In this document: in pieces, positions 34,887 to 43,695 of the stretch | Position numbering within the stretch: position 1 is the stretch's first letter | How the letters are laid out: every line of letters starts with the position of its first letter | NCBI RefSeq assembly: GCF_006539185.1 | Contig: NZ_BJMN01000002.1 | Location: forward strand, 160,319 to 224,318 | Reading direction: 5' to 3' | Length of the DNA: 64,000 nt | From: Streptomyces gardneri | GTDB lineage: Bacteria; Actinomycetota; Actinomycetes; Streptomycetales; Streptomycetaceae | Position numbers and translations under genes: made by a program | Notes under the pieces: generated by a model | What the model was told of the DNA's origin: nothing | The model's input: only the letters and a program-made list of their open reading frames with translations | Databases searched by the model: none

Positions 34887-36754
34887 GGGGCGGCTCCTGA
34901 GGTGAGGTCGGCGGGCCGGTCGCGAGCGGCGAGCTCGCGCGCGACGGCCTCCGCGCTGCGCAGCGCGAGGGCGGCCATGGTCAGCGTCGGGTTGGAGGTG
35001 GCGACCGAGGGCATGCTGCCGCAGCCCACGGCGTACAGACCGGGATGGTCCCAGCAGCGCTGGTGGGAGTCGACGACGGAGGTGGCCGGGTCGTCGCCCA
35101 TGACGTGGGTGCCCGCTCCGTGGCCGGCCCCCCGATAGGCGTACGTCCTGCCCCGGTGCTCGAAGCGGCCCGGACCGGCCGCGGCGTCGGTGTGGTCCTC
35201 GGCGCCGAGCAGGGCGAAGATCCCGTCGGAGACCTGCCGCGCGGCGGCCATGCCCTCCCTGACGTGCGGGGACAGGTCGTACGTGACCGCCGGGCGCGGC
35301 AGGCCGAGCGCGTCGCGGCTGCGCGGGTCGAGGGTGACGCGGTTGGCCGGGTCCGCCTCCTGCTCCATCTCGAACTGGAGCGTGAACTGGCGCCCCACGC
35401 GCTCCCGCACGGCGGACCGCAGCGCCGGGCCGAAGAGCCCCCGGCCGCCCGCGCCCCCGGTGCGCAGGAGCGCGGCGACGTCTCCGTCGACGGGCCCCCT
35501 GGCCCACACCCAGCCCCAGTTGCCGATCTCGACGCGGAAGGGCGCGCGGGCGCGGCGAGCGGGGCCGAAGCGGAACCCTTCCAGACCGGAGGTGGAGCCC
35601 GGGCCCCGGTACGGGCCGACCTCCTCGGGCATCAGCCCCCAGGTGAGCAGCACCGGATGGTCCATCAGATTGCGGCCGACCTGGTCGCTGCGGTTGGCGA
35701 GGCCGGACAGGAGCAGCAGTCGGGCGTTCTCGACGGCGTGCGCGGCCAGGACCACGACGTCCGCGGAGACCGTGCCCGGCGTCGCAGGACCGGCACCCCA
35801 GCGCAGGTACTCGACGCCCGTCGCGCGGCCGTTGCCGTCGACGAGGACCCGGTGGACGACCGCCCGGTCGACGAGCGTCACCGAATCGCTCCAGCGGGCC
35901 TGGGTCTTGAGGGGTGTGTACTTGGCGTGGCTGGGGCAGATCGGGATGCAGCTGGCGCTGCCGAGGCACCGGCTGTCGGGGTCGGGCCGGCCGTGCGCGC
36001 CCACGGGGACGTACCCGGCGCCGTCGGCGTAGCGGGGATCGGGGATGCCGTTGCGGCCGTGCGGGGTGCCGGTGACCCGCAGGACGACCGGGTCACCGGT
36101 GGCCGGGTCGGGCAGCGTCCGTCCGTCGAGCCGCGCGGCGAGCATCCGGTCGAGGCGGCTGACGGGCAGGGCCTTCATCGGGAAGGTGTAGCCCTCCGGG
36201 AACGACAGCCCGACGTGCTCGCGCTGTTCGTCGACGTCGGCGGCGACCCCGATCTCGTACTCCGCCGCCCGGTAGTGGGGCTCCAGTTCGTCGTAGCCGA
36301 TCGGCCAGCTGCGCCCGTAGCCGAACGCGGCCGTGCGGAAGTCCTCCGGGTGCATCCGCGGGGTGAGGCCGGTCCAGACGTTCCCGGTGCCGCCGTTGAC
36401 GCGGATGTATCCGCTGGCGTACGGGAGGGGTCCCCGCTGGAGCAGGTGGCCCTCGGCCGTGTACCCGCCCGAGGGCGGGCCGGCCAGGTCGGTGACCTCC
36501 GGCCATGCCGCCTCGGGGCTCGGGACGTACGGGGAGCCGGGTACCTTGGCGCCGGCCGTGAGGAAGGTGTGGAGGGCGTGCCGGTGTCCGGACTCGGGGT
36601 CGGCCGCCGCGGGCCCGGCCTCCAGGACGAGGACCCGCCGCCCCAGCTCGCCGAGCCGCCGGGCGACGAGCGAACCGGCGATCCCGGCGCCGACCACGAT
36701 CACGTCGTAGGGACCGGGACCAGGAGCGGCGGCGGGCCTCCTTCCGGCGCTCAT
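34883..36754 (-). CDS. GMC-family FAD oxidoreductase, large subunit
   Basis: A 623-residue flavoprotein of the glucose-methanol-choline superfamily. The FAD fold is VIVVGAGIAGSLVARRLGEL. The family segment NGGTGNVWTGLTPRMHPEDF sits at about residue 120. A Cys-rich stretch (GSASCIPICPSHAKYTPLK), typical of large subunits of membrane-linked polyol and sugar dehydrogenases, is at about 267. The C-terminal catalytic region contains GAGHGAGTHVMGDDP and GCGSMPSVATSNPTLTMAAL. It overlaps both neighbours by 4 bases. The substrate is unknown. Confidence 0.87.
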   Translation of the reverse strand: MSAGRRPAAAPGPGPYDVIVVGAGIAGSLVARRLGELGRRVLVLEAGPAAADPESGHRHALHTFLTAGAKVPGSPYVPSPEAAWPEVTDLAGPPSGGYTAEGHLLQRGPLPYASGYIRVNGGTGNVWTGLTPRMHPEDFRTAAFGYGRSWPIGYDELEPHYRAAEYEIGVAADVDEQREHVGLSFPEGYTFPMKALPVSRLDRMLAARLDGRTLPDPATGDPVVLRVTGTPHGRNGIPDPRYADGAGYVPVGAHGRPDPDSRCLGSASCIPICPSHAKYTPLKTQARWSDSVTLVDRAVVHRVLVDGNGRATGVEYLRWGAGPATPGTVSADVVVLAAHAVENARLLLLSGLANRSDQVGRNLMDHPVLLTWGLMPEEVGPYRGPGSTSGLEGFRFGPARRARAPFRVEIGNWGWVWARGPVDGDVAALLRTGGAGGRGLFGPALRSAVRERVGRQFTLQFEMEQEADPANRVTLDPRSRDALGLPRPAVTYDLSPHVREGMAAARQVSDGIFALLGAEDHTDAAAGPGRFEHRGRTYAYRGAGHGAGTHVMGDDPATSVVDSHQRCWDHPGLYAVGCGSMPSVATSNPTLTMAALALRSAEAVARELAARDRPADLTSGAAP

Positions 36755-37191
36755 CGGACGGCCCCGTCAGGAGCCTCGGACCAGCTCCCGAACCCGGGCC
36801 GGCCGGTGCCGGGCGCGTGCCCGCCGAGGGCCCGCCACACCAGCCCCTCCGCGTAGGCGCGGGCGGAGACGACGGTGGGCGCCGAGCCCGGCCGCCCCGG
36901 CCAACAGCCCGTGTACCAGAGACAGGTGAGGGATCTCGCGAGGTCGAGCGGCTCCTCCGCCATCCTCTCCGCGAGCTCCCCGACGGATTCCGGTGCACGG
37001 GGGAGCCCGGCCAGGGCGGCCCGCAGCGCGCGGCACGGTCCGGCGCCCACTTGCGCCGCGACGAACTCCGCGTACGCCTCGGCCATCCCCGTCTTCTCCA
37101 GTTCGGGCACGCTGAATCCGCTCAGCGCCGAGGACAGCGCGACGAACTCCTCCGTACCGCCCCAGGCCTCGGCCGCATTCGACAGGCTCAC
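36751..37191 (-). CDS. FAD-SLDH-like small subunit of the GMC dehydrogenase
   Basis: A 146-residue protein overlapping the GMC gene start (ATGA). The segment DLARSLTCLWYTGCWPGRPG and the C-terminal VSARAYAEGLVWRALGGHAP resemble the small subunit of FAD-dependent sorbitol/fructose-type dehydrogenases (FAD-SLDH family), which partners a GMC flavoprotein. No Tat or Sec signal is apparent, unlike many proteobacterial examples. It is the first gene of a three-gene operon; the promoter must lie in the 140 bases up to the MFS gene, where I see no clear operator. Confidence 0.68.
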   Translation of the reverse strand: MSLSNAAEAWGGTEEFVALSSALSGFSVPELEKTGMAEAYAEFVAAQVGAGPCRALRAALAGLPRAPESVGELAERMAEEPLDLARSLTCLWYTGCWPGRPGSAPTVVSARAYAEGLVWRALGGHAPGTGRPGFGSWSEAPDGAVR

Positions 37192-37332
37192 GTACCCGCA
37201 CCTCTCCCTCGACGCACGTCGGTGATCGTTCCCCGACGCCGAGGGGCGGACGCGTCCAGTTCAGGACAACCGCGCAGGTGAGGTGGCCGACCGGCGGCGG
37301 CGCGCGGTGGGGCGTTGTGGGGGCGCGCGGCG

Positions 37333-38688
37333 TCAGCGCGCGCTGTCCGCCAGGGCTCGGTGCGGCTCCTGACCGAGACCCAGGCGTCGTGCGTCGCGCT
37401 CCGGGCGGATGGCCGTCACGGCGAGCAGACCGGCGAGGACCATGACCACGGCGGCGATCAGGAAGGCGGTGGTGTAGCCGGAGGCCGCGGTGTCCGCGCC
37501 GTCGATGAGGCGGCCCGTGAGGTAGGGCGCGACGAGTCCCGGAAGGGTGCCCGTGGCGGCGACGATGCCGAAGAGAGCGCCACGCTGTGCGGTGGGGACG
37601 ACTTCGGCGGCGGTCATGTAGTGGAGGGGGATGGCCACGGCGACGGTGCCGAAGGCGAGCCCGATGAGCAGCAGGCGGGGCACGGCCGCGTCGACGAAGG
37701 GGAACACCGCCATCGCGCAGCCGGCGAGGCACACCGCGAAGCCCTGGGTGGCACCGCTCGACCAGCGGCTGCTGACGCCACGTGCCTTGAGCGCGTCCAT
37801 CAGCGGCGAGACGGTCAGCAGCAGGACGAGGCTGAAGGCGGAGACGGTGCTGATGACGGTCGCGGACGTACCGGGGGTCATGCCGAGTTCGGTGCGGAGG
37901 TAGGAGGGCAGCCAGACGTGGCTGAGGGAGAGGGCCCACGCGGCGCCGAAGGCGCTGGAGATGCTGCCGAGCACCGTGCCGGACAGAAGGAGCTTGCGGT
38001 AGGGGAGGTGCGTGGTGCCGGGCGGCTGCTTTCCGGCGCCCGAGGGGCGGGCGTGGTCGAAGGGGCCGTCGTGCCCCACGCACCACCAGACCAGCGCCCA
38101 GGCCGCGCTGACGACGGCGAGTGCGGCGTAGGCGGAGCGCCAGCCGTGGTCGGTGATGAGCCAGGTGAGGACGGGCGCGGAGACGAGGGTCCCCAGCGCG
38201 GCGCCGCCGATCTGCAGGGCGGAGGGAACACCCCGGCGGTGCGCGGGGAACCACTTGTAGAGGGCGTGCATGGACATGGAGGCGGCCGGGCCTTCGGCGG
38301 CGCCGAGGAGCACACGGCCGGCTATCAGCGTCGGGACGGCCGCCACGATCAGGACGGGCAGCTGGGCGACGGCCCAGGTCAGCGTCATCACGAACAGCAG
38401 AGTTCGGCTGGAGATGCGTGAGGACAGGAAGCCGACGACGAGTCCGGAGAGGCTGAACAGCAGCGAGAAGGAGCTGGAGACCAGGCCGTAGGTGCTGTTG
38501 CTGATGCGCAGTTCGTCCATGATCGGAACGGCGGCGAGCCCGAGGACGGCCTTGTCGGCGAAGTTGATGACCATGAAGGCGACGATCATGGCGGTGACGA
38601 GCCAGGCCCTGCGCCGGTCGTACGGGGGAGCGTCGGCCGCATCTTCGTCGGAGCGCGGGGCGGCGGGCGCGGAAGGTAGGGGTGCCAT
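37333..38688 (-). CDS. MFS transporter, anion:cation symporter-like
   Basis: A 451-residue integral membrane protein with about 12 helices in two bundles. The helix 2-3 loop motif (FLSSRISSRTLLFV) and the opening VTAMIVAFMVINFADKAVLG are typical of the ACS family that imports organic anions such as aromatic acids and glucarate. AGGAG precedes the ATG. As the last gene after an acyl-CoA ligase and an acyl-CoA dehydrogenase, it probably imports the carboxylic acid that they process. Confidence 0.85.
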   Translation of the reverse strand: MAPLPSAPAAPRSDEDAADAPPYDRRRAWLVTAMIVAFMVINFADKAVLGLAAVPIMDELRISNSTYGLVSSSFSLLFSLSGLVVGFLSSRISSRTLLFVMTLTWAVAQLPVLIVAAVPTLIAGRVLLGAAEGPAASMSMHALYKWFPAHRRGVPSALQIGGAALGTLVSAPVLTWLITDHGWRSAYAALAVVSAAWALVWWCVGHDGPFDHARPSGAGKQPPGTTHLPYRKLLLSGTVLGSISSAFGAAWALSLSHVWLPSYLRTELGMTPGTSATVISTVSAFSLVLLLTVSPLMDALKARGVSSRWSSGATQGFAVCLAGCAMAVFPFVDAAVPRLLLIGLAFGTVAVAIPLHYMTAAEVVPTAQRGALFGIVAATGTLPGLVAPYLTGRLIDGADTAASGYTTAFLIAAVVMVLAGLLAVTAIRPERDARRLGLGQEPHRALADSAR

Positions 38689-38731
38689 GGGTGACTCCTG
38701 CGAGGTGTGGGTGGAGCAGAAGGCCGGGCCG

Positions 38732-38785
38732 GGGCGAGGCGGATCCCCTCGACCGGGCGCGGGGCGCGCCGGTTCCGCCTCGCCC
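38732..38785 (-). terminator. Long hairpin between the acyl-CoA dehydrogenase and MFS genes
   Basis: GGGCGAGGCGGA and TCCGCCTCGCCC form a perfect 12-base stem with a 30-base loop, immediately after the dehydrogenase stop. It may partly terminate transcription or protect the upstream transcript. Confidence 0.6.
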
Positions 38786-38788
38786 GCC

Positions 38789-39958
38789 TCAGACGAGCGC
38801 CTTGACGATGGCGTTCTTGTGGATCTCCGTCGTGCCGGTGACGATCCGGAACATGCGCAGCGTGCGGAAGATCTGCTCGACCTCGTGGCCGCGCGTCAGT
38901 CCGGCCTTGCCGTGGATCTGGACGGCCTGGTCGGCGACGCGGAAGCACGCCTCGGAGGCGAACAGCTTGCACATGTTGGCCTCGACGGCGATGTTCTCGC
39001 CGCGATCGGCGCGCGCCGCCGTGGCCATGACCATGGAACGGGCGGCGTACACCTCCGTGGCCATGTCGGCGAGCTTGTGCTGGACGGCCTGGAGGGCGAG
39101 CAGGGGCTGTCCGAAGGCGACACGGCTCTTGGCGTGGGCGACCGACAGGTCCCAGGCGCGCCGGGCGGCGCCGATCAGGGAAGGGCAGTGCAGGAGCCGG
39201 TTGAGGGTGATGCGTCCGATGCCGATCCGCAGCCCCTGCCCGATCTCGCCGAGCAGGTTCTCGGCGGGTATCCGGCAGTTCTCGAAGACGAGGTCGCCCT
39301 CCATCTGCTGGCCGGACATGGGGACTTCGCCGTCGAACACCCGGCAGCCGGGGGTGTCGAGGTCGACGAGGAACGCGCTGTACGCCTCTTCCGTGCCGGC
39401 CATGCGGGCGACGACGATCGCGAAGTCCGCGAACGGTGCGGCGGAGCTGAACACCTTGTGTCCGTCGAGGACGTAGGAGTCGCCGTCGGGGGTCGCGGTG
39501 GTCCTCATCCGCCGCACGTCGGATCCGGCGTCCTCCTCGGTGATCGAGAAGCAGCAGGCGCGCTCGCCGCGGACGACAGGCATGAGATACCGCTCCAGCT
39601 GGTCGGCGGTGGCGTACTTCACGATCGCGCCGACCCGGAGCGGGCCGCCCATGTCGCCGAGGACGGAGTGGGAGAGCGCCGCTCCCGACGCGGTCAACTC
39701 CTCCTTCAGGGCGCACAGTTCGGTGAAGCCGATGCCCTGGCCGCCGAGTTCGGGCGGCAGGCTGATGCCGTAGAAACCGAGCTCGCGACTGCGCTTCCAG
39801 ACGTGTTCGAGGGTCGGGCGGTCGACCCGGCTCTCCGGGGTGATGCCGCGCTCGCGCTCGTAGGGGAGGAGCTCGTCGTTCAGGTAGGCGCGGAGCCGGA
39901 CGACCAGTTCCCGGAGGCGCGGGTCGTCGTCGTAGGAGGGTTCGAGGGAGTAGGGCAT
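38789..39958 (-). CDS. Acyl-CoA dehydrogenase
   Basis: A 389-residue flavoprotein starting MPYSLEPSYDDDPRLREL; longer readings upstream lack family similarity. The three-domain acyl-CoA dehydrogenase layout is clear: the FAD/substrate segment CFSITEEDAGSDVRRMRTTA, the middle-domain core PMSGQQMEGDLVFENCRIPA, and the C-terminal signature QIHGKAGLTRGHEVEQIFRT followed by the TGTTEIHKN ending. It introduces a double bond alpha-beta to the CoA thioester, presumably on the product of the adjacent ligase. Confidence 0.9.
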   Translation of the reverse strand: MPYSLEPSYDDDPRLRELVVRLRAYLNDELLPYERERGITPESRVDRPTLEHVWKRSRELGFYGISLPPELGGQGIGFTELCALKEELTASGAALSHSVLGDMGGPLRVGAIVKYATADQLERYLMPVVRGERACCFSITEEDAGSDVRRMRTTATPDGDSYVLDGHKVFSSAAPFADFAIVVARMAGTEEAYSAFLVDLDTPGCRVFDGEVPMSGQQMEGDLVFENCRIPAENLLGEIGQGLRIGIGRITLNRLLHCPSLIGAARRAWDLSVAHAKSRVAFGQPLLALQAVQHKLADMATEVYAARSMVMATAARADRGENIAVEANMCKLFASEACFRVADQAVQIHGKAGLTRGHEVEQIFRTLRMFRIVTGTTEIHKNAIVKALV

Positions 39959-39980
39959 GGTGCGGGTTCCTGTTCCTGGG

Positions 39981-41558
39981 TCAGTGGACGCGGCGCTCGG
40001 TGCCGGCCCAGTACCGCTCGCGGATCGCACGGCGGTCGATCTTGCCGTTGGGGTTGTGGGGCAGCGCGCCGACGACATCGACGGAGCGGGGCTTCTTCAT
40101 ACGGGCGAGGTGCTCGGCGCAGTAGTCGATGAGTCCGGCCTCGTCGAGGACGGCGCCCGCGCGGGGGACGACGACGGCCTTGACCGCCTCGCCCCACCGC
40201 TCGTCCGGGACGCCGACCACGGCGGCCTCGAAGACGGCGGGGTGCTGGTGGAGGACGGACTCGACCTCCACGGCGTAGATGTTGAACCCGCCCGAGATGA
40301 TCATGTCCTTCTTGCGGTCGACGATGAAGACGTACCCGTCGGACCTGCGGCGGGCGAGGTCGCCGGTGTGGAACCAGCCGTCGCGGAAGCTCTCCGCCGT
40401 GAGCTCCGGTTCGTTGTGGTAGCCGGGGACGACATCGGGTCCGCGGACGACGATCTCGCCGACCTCACCGTCCGCGACGGGTGCGCCGGCCTCGTCGACG
40501 ATCCGCACGTCGGCCTCGGCCAGCGGCCGTCCGCAGGAGAGCAGCAGCTCCTCGTCCTCCCCCTCGATCGCCCGCCGGTGATCCTCGGTCGACAGGAACA
40601 GGACACCCGAGGTCGTCTCGCCGCAGCCGTAGCCCTGGGAGAGCACGGGGCCGAACAGGTCCCACGCCTCGCGGATGCGCCGCGGGGACATGGGCGCGGC
40701 GCCGTAGATCAGCTGACGCAGGCTGGAGAGGTCGTGGTCACGGGCGCCGGGCAGCGCGAGGACGGTGTTGACCATCGTCGGGACGACGAACGCGTGGGTG
40801 GCGCGCTCGCGCTCGACGGTGGCGAGGAACTCCTCCGGGTCCCAGCGCGGAAGGACGATCGCGCAGCCCCCGGCGAAGAAGATGCCCATGAGGGGCATGC
40901 CGGAGGCGTGGGTGACGGGCCCGGCGAGGATCTGCCGGCAGCCGGGGCCGATCCGGGTGTCGGCGCTCATGACCGACTTGCGCAGCAGGGTCAGGCGGTT
41001 GCCGTACGTCTGGACCGCCGCCTTCAGCTTTCCCGTGGAACCGGACGTGAAGTGCAGGACGGCGGCGTCGTCCTCCTCGCACTCCACGTCGACCGGGGCC
41101 TCACCCTCGGCCCCGCCCCGACCCTCGGCCTCGGCGAGGATCTGCGCGTAGCCGGGCCCCAGATCGCTCGGGCCGTCGTAGCCGACGACCGTCCTCACTC
41201 CCGTCCCGGGGACGGCCGCGCGGGCCGTCTCCAGGTGGGCCGCTTCCGTCAGCAGCACCCGGGCCTCCGACTCGCGCAGCAGGTGGGCCACCTCCGTGGC
41301 ACCGAGCCGGGCGTTGATCGGCGCGCGTGTCAGCCCGGCCTTGTACAGGGCGACTTCCGTGACGACGAGTTCGGCGCGGTTGGCGGCGAGGGTCGCCACG
41401 CGGTCGCCCCTGCCCAGGCCGCGTCCGCGGAGCGCGGCGGCGAGCCGGTCGCTGTGGTCGTCGAGCTCCGCGTACGTCAGCCGGGTGGGGCCGCAGACCA
41501 CGGCTTCGGCATCGGGTTGGTGGCCGGCGGTCCGGCGTATGTACCGCCCGAGGTTCAT
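39981..41558 (-). CDS. Acyl-CoA ligase (AMP-binding superfamily)
   Basis: A 525-residue adenylate-forming enzyme. The ATG at 41558 is chosen because GGAGGTG precedes it. The ATP-binding P-loop is FTSGSTGKLKA, the core motif is GYGCGETTSG, the hinge is TGDLARRRSDGYVFIVDRKK, and the catalytic lysine lies in NPNGKIDRRA. It activates a carboxylic acid as acyl-AMP and transfers it to CoA. It is the first gene of the operon behind a palindromic operator and divergent from the TetR gene. Confidence 0.9.
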   Translation of the reverse strand: MNLGRYIRRTAGHQPDAEAVVCGPTRLTYAELDDHSDRLAAALRGRGLGRGDRVATLAANRAELVVTEVALYKAGLTRAPINARLGATEVAHLLRESEARVLLTEAAHLETARAAVPGTGVRTVVGYDGPSDLGPGYAQILAEAEGRGGAEGEAPVDVECEEDDAAVLHFTSGSTGKLKAAVQTYGNRLTLLRKSVMSADTRIGPGCRQILAGPVTHASGMPLMGIFFAGGCAIVLPRWDPEEFLATVERERATHAFVVPTMVNTVLALPGARDHDLSSLRQLIYGAAPMSPRRIREAWDLFGPVLSQGYGCGETTSGVLFLSTEDHRRAIEGEDEELLLSCGRPLAEADVRIVDEAGAPVADGEVGEIVVRGPDVVPGYHNEPELTAESFRDGWFHTGDLARRRSDGYVFIVDRKKDMIISGGFNIYAVEVESVLHQHPAVFEAAVVGVPDERWGEAVKAVVVPRAGAVLDEAGLIDYCAEHLARMKKPRSVDVVGALPHNPNGKIDRRAIRERYWAGTERRVH

Positions 41559-41570
41559 CGCACCTCCAAA

Positions 41571-41595
41571 GTTTCCGAACATTCTGTTCGGTATC
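41571..41595. promoter_or_regulatory. TetR operator, copy 1
   Basis: A 25-base near-palindrome of the form GTTTCCGAAC-ATTCT-GTTCGGTATC, 13 bases upstream of the acyl-CoA ligase start and in the gap shared with the TetR gene. It matches the second copy at 42352-42376 at 18 of 25 positions, with identical symmetric core bases CCGAAC and CGGTA. Confidence 0.78.
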
Positions 41596-41665
41596 AAGCT
41601 TGGTGTGCGGCAACGTAAGGGCAGCGTTAGGGTCAGGTCAACAGTCCGGAGGGGAAAGGGTCGAC

Positions 41666-42298
41666 GTGGAGACGAAGCCGACGGGGGACCGCCGCGTCCG
41701 CAGGACCAGGGCCGCGCTGCGCCAGGCCCTGGTCGAACTGGTCCTGGACAGGGGGTTCCAGGCGATCACCGTCGAGGAGATCACCGAACGCGCCGACGTC
41801 GGCCGGGCCACGTTCTACGCCCACTACCGCGACAAGGAGGACCTGCTGGTCGGCATCGTCCGCGACCTCGCGGAGGACCGTGAGCGCCTCCTGCCGGCGG
41901 TCAGGCAGGCGCACGCCCAGGGCTTCACCGGCCTGCCGGTGAAGTACATCTTCGAGCACGCCGAACAGGAGAAGCCCGTCTACCGGGTCGTCCTGCGCGG
42001 CGAGGGCGACGGCCGGGCCCTGCGCGAGTTCACCGACCTGATCTGCGCACACGCGGAGGCGGCCTTCCGGGCGCGGACCGAACAGCTCGGGGTGACGCCG
42101 AGGATCCCGCTCGACGTGGTCGCCCGGGCCTGGACCGGCGAGCTCATCGGCCTGCTGACCTGGTGGGTCGAGAACGACACCGGCTACAGCGCCGCGGACA
42201 TCACCGCCCACCTGCGCGACCTGTCCGTGTACGGCCGCGTCTGGGCCACCGGCCTCACTCCCTCCGACGCCCCCGGAGCCCTCGACCTCACCCCCTGA
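41666..42298 (+). CDS. TetR-family transcriptional regulator
   Basis: A 210-residue one-component regulator. The GTG at 41666 is preferred because GGAGGGGAAAGGG lies just upstream. The helix-turn-helix is unmistakable: ITVEEITERADVGRATFYAH followed by YRDKEDLLVG. The remainder is the helical ligand-binding domain. The gene sits between two copies of a 25-base palindrome, one facing the acyl-CoA operon and one facing the serine hydrolase gene. It most likely represses both, with a CoA thioester or the free acid as inducer. Confidence 0.9.
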   Translation: METKPTGDRRVRRTRAALRQALVELVLDRGFQAITVEEITERADVGRATFYAHYRDKEDLLVGIVRDLAEDRERLLPAVRQAHAQGFTGLPVKYIFEHAEQEKPVYRVVLRGEGDGRALREFTDLICAHAEAAFRARTEQLGVTPRIPLDVVARAWTGELIGLLTWWVENDTGYSAADITAHLRDLSVYGRVWATGLTPSDAPGALDLTP

Positions 42299-42351
42299 AC
42301 CGCCGCGTTGCCAAGCGGGCTCTCCGGCTCTTCGACGCCCTTCCTGGTCGA

Positions 42352-42376
42352 GTTACCGAACACCATGTACGGTAAC
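42352..42376. promoter_or_regulatory. TetR operator, copy 2
   Basis: GTTACCGAAC-ACCAT-GTACGGTAAC pairs at ten of twelve symmetric positions and lies 41 bases before the serine hydrolase start. Together with copy 1 it defines the locus as one TetR regulon. Confidence 0.8.
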
Positions 42377-42417
42377 GAGCCCAGTAGGCGCACGACCTCT
42401 CGGAGCGGAGCGGACGC

Positions 42418-43614
42418 ATGACCGGCATACCAGGCATACCCCCACTGGCCGACCTCGTCTGGGCGCGGGGATACACCGATCCGGCCTGGGCCCGTCGGCA
42501 CATGACAGCGGCCCGGGAGCTCGTTCCCAGCCGCTGTGTCCGACGCGCCACCGGAACGCCCACCCCGCTGACCGCCGCGCCCCCCGGCGCCCTCGACGGC
42601 CTCGCCCTCGCAGGACCGGACGGGCGGCGGCTCCCCCTCGCCGAGCTGCTCGCCCGCGCCGAGACCGACGCCCTGCTCGTCATGCACCGCGGGACACTCG
42701 TCCACGAGCAGTACCTGCACGGATACGAGCCCCACGTCCCCCACTTCAACGCCTCGGCCGCCAAGTCCTACCTCGGCCTCCTCGCCGCGACCCTCGCCCA
42801 CGAAGGGCTCCTCGACCGCGGCACCCGGGTCACGAAGTACGTCCCCGAACTGGCCGGCACCGCGTTCGGCGAGGCCCGGGTCGACGACCTCCTCCACATG
42901 GGCACCCGGATGAGCTACGCGGGCCGCCCGTACGACAAGGCCCTGGAGGCCCAGCGCTACTTCGCCGTCCTCGCTCCCCGGCTGCGCCCGTACGGCTACA
43001 GCGGGCCGGCGACGATCCGCGAGCATCTCTCCACCGCCCGGTCCACCGGCGCGCCGGGCGTCGAATTCCGCTACGAGAACGGCAACGTCGAAGCCCTGGC
43101 GGAGGTCCTGCGCCGGGTCACCGGCACGACCACCTCGGCGCTGCTCTCCGAGATGATCTGGTCCCGCATCGGCACCGAGGAGGACGCCTACTACCTCCTC
43201 GACGCGGACGGCACGGAGGCCGCCTCGGGCGGCTTCGGCGCGACCGCCCGCGACCTGGTCCGCCTCGGCGAGACGCTCCGCTGCGGCGGCGCGACGGGTG
43301 GCCGGCAGGTCGTCCCCGAGGCCGTGGCCTCGACGATCGTCTCCGGTGTCCAGGACGGCCACCCCCGACGCGTCCGCTTTCCCGGTGCACCGGCGAGCAC
43401 GCCCGCCACCCTCTCGTACCACGACCTGTGGTGGATCCCGAACGACCCGTACGGATCGTTCATGGCCAGCGGCATCCACGGCCAGCGCCTCTTCGTCTCA
43501 CCCGGGCTCGACCTCGTGATCGTCCACTACGCCTCCCAGATCGTCTCCCCGGCCGTACCGGCCGTCCCGCTCGTGCAGGCGTTCCTCGCGATCGGCACCC
43601 ACCTCCAGGGCTGA
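42418..43614 (+). CDS. Serine hydrolase of the beta-lactamase / 6-aminohexanoate-dimer-hydrolase type
   Basis: A 398-residue penicillin-binding-fold hydrolase without a signal peptide. The catalytic S113-x-x-K116 motif is in FNASAAKSYLG and the Y-x-N element is Y219-E-N in EFRYENGN. The cytoplasmic class C-like members include nylon oligomer hydrolases, esterases and amidases. Controlled by the same operator as the acyl-CoA ligase operon, it probably hydrolyses an ester or amide to release the acid that the ligase activates. The true substrate is unknown. Confidence 0.85.
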   Translation: MTGIPGIPPLADLVWARGYTDPAWARRHMTAARELVPSRCVRRATGTPTPLTAAPPGALDGLALAGPDGRRLPLAELLARAETDALLVMHRGTLVHEQYLHGYEPHVPHFNASAAKSYLGLLAATLAHEGLLDRGTRVTKYVPELAGTAFGEARVDDLLHMGTRMSYAGRPYDKALEAQRYFAVLAPRLRPYGYSGPATIREHLSTARSTGAPGVEFRYENGNVEALAEVLRRVTGTTTSALLSEMIWSRIGTEEDAYYLLDADGTEAASGGFGATARDLVRLGETLRCGGATGGRQVVPEAVASTIVSGVQDGHPRRVRFPGAPASTPATLSYHDLWWIPNDPYGSFMASGIHGQRLFVSPGLDLVIVHYASQIVSPAVPAVPLVQAFLAIGTHLQG

Positions 43615-43633
43615 ACGGCCCGGCATCCGGCTC

Positions 43634-43678
43634 GCCGAAGTGGGCGGGCGAAAGGTGATCTCGCCCGCCCCCTTCGGC
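43634..43678. terminator. Bidirectional terminator
   Basis: GCCGAAG and CTTCGGC close a longer imperfect stem (GGGCGGGCGA against TCGCCCGCCC) between the convergent hydrolase and GH16 genes. Confidence 0.82.
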
Positions 43679-43695
43679 TCACCGGTCAGTGGGGA

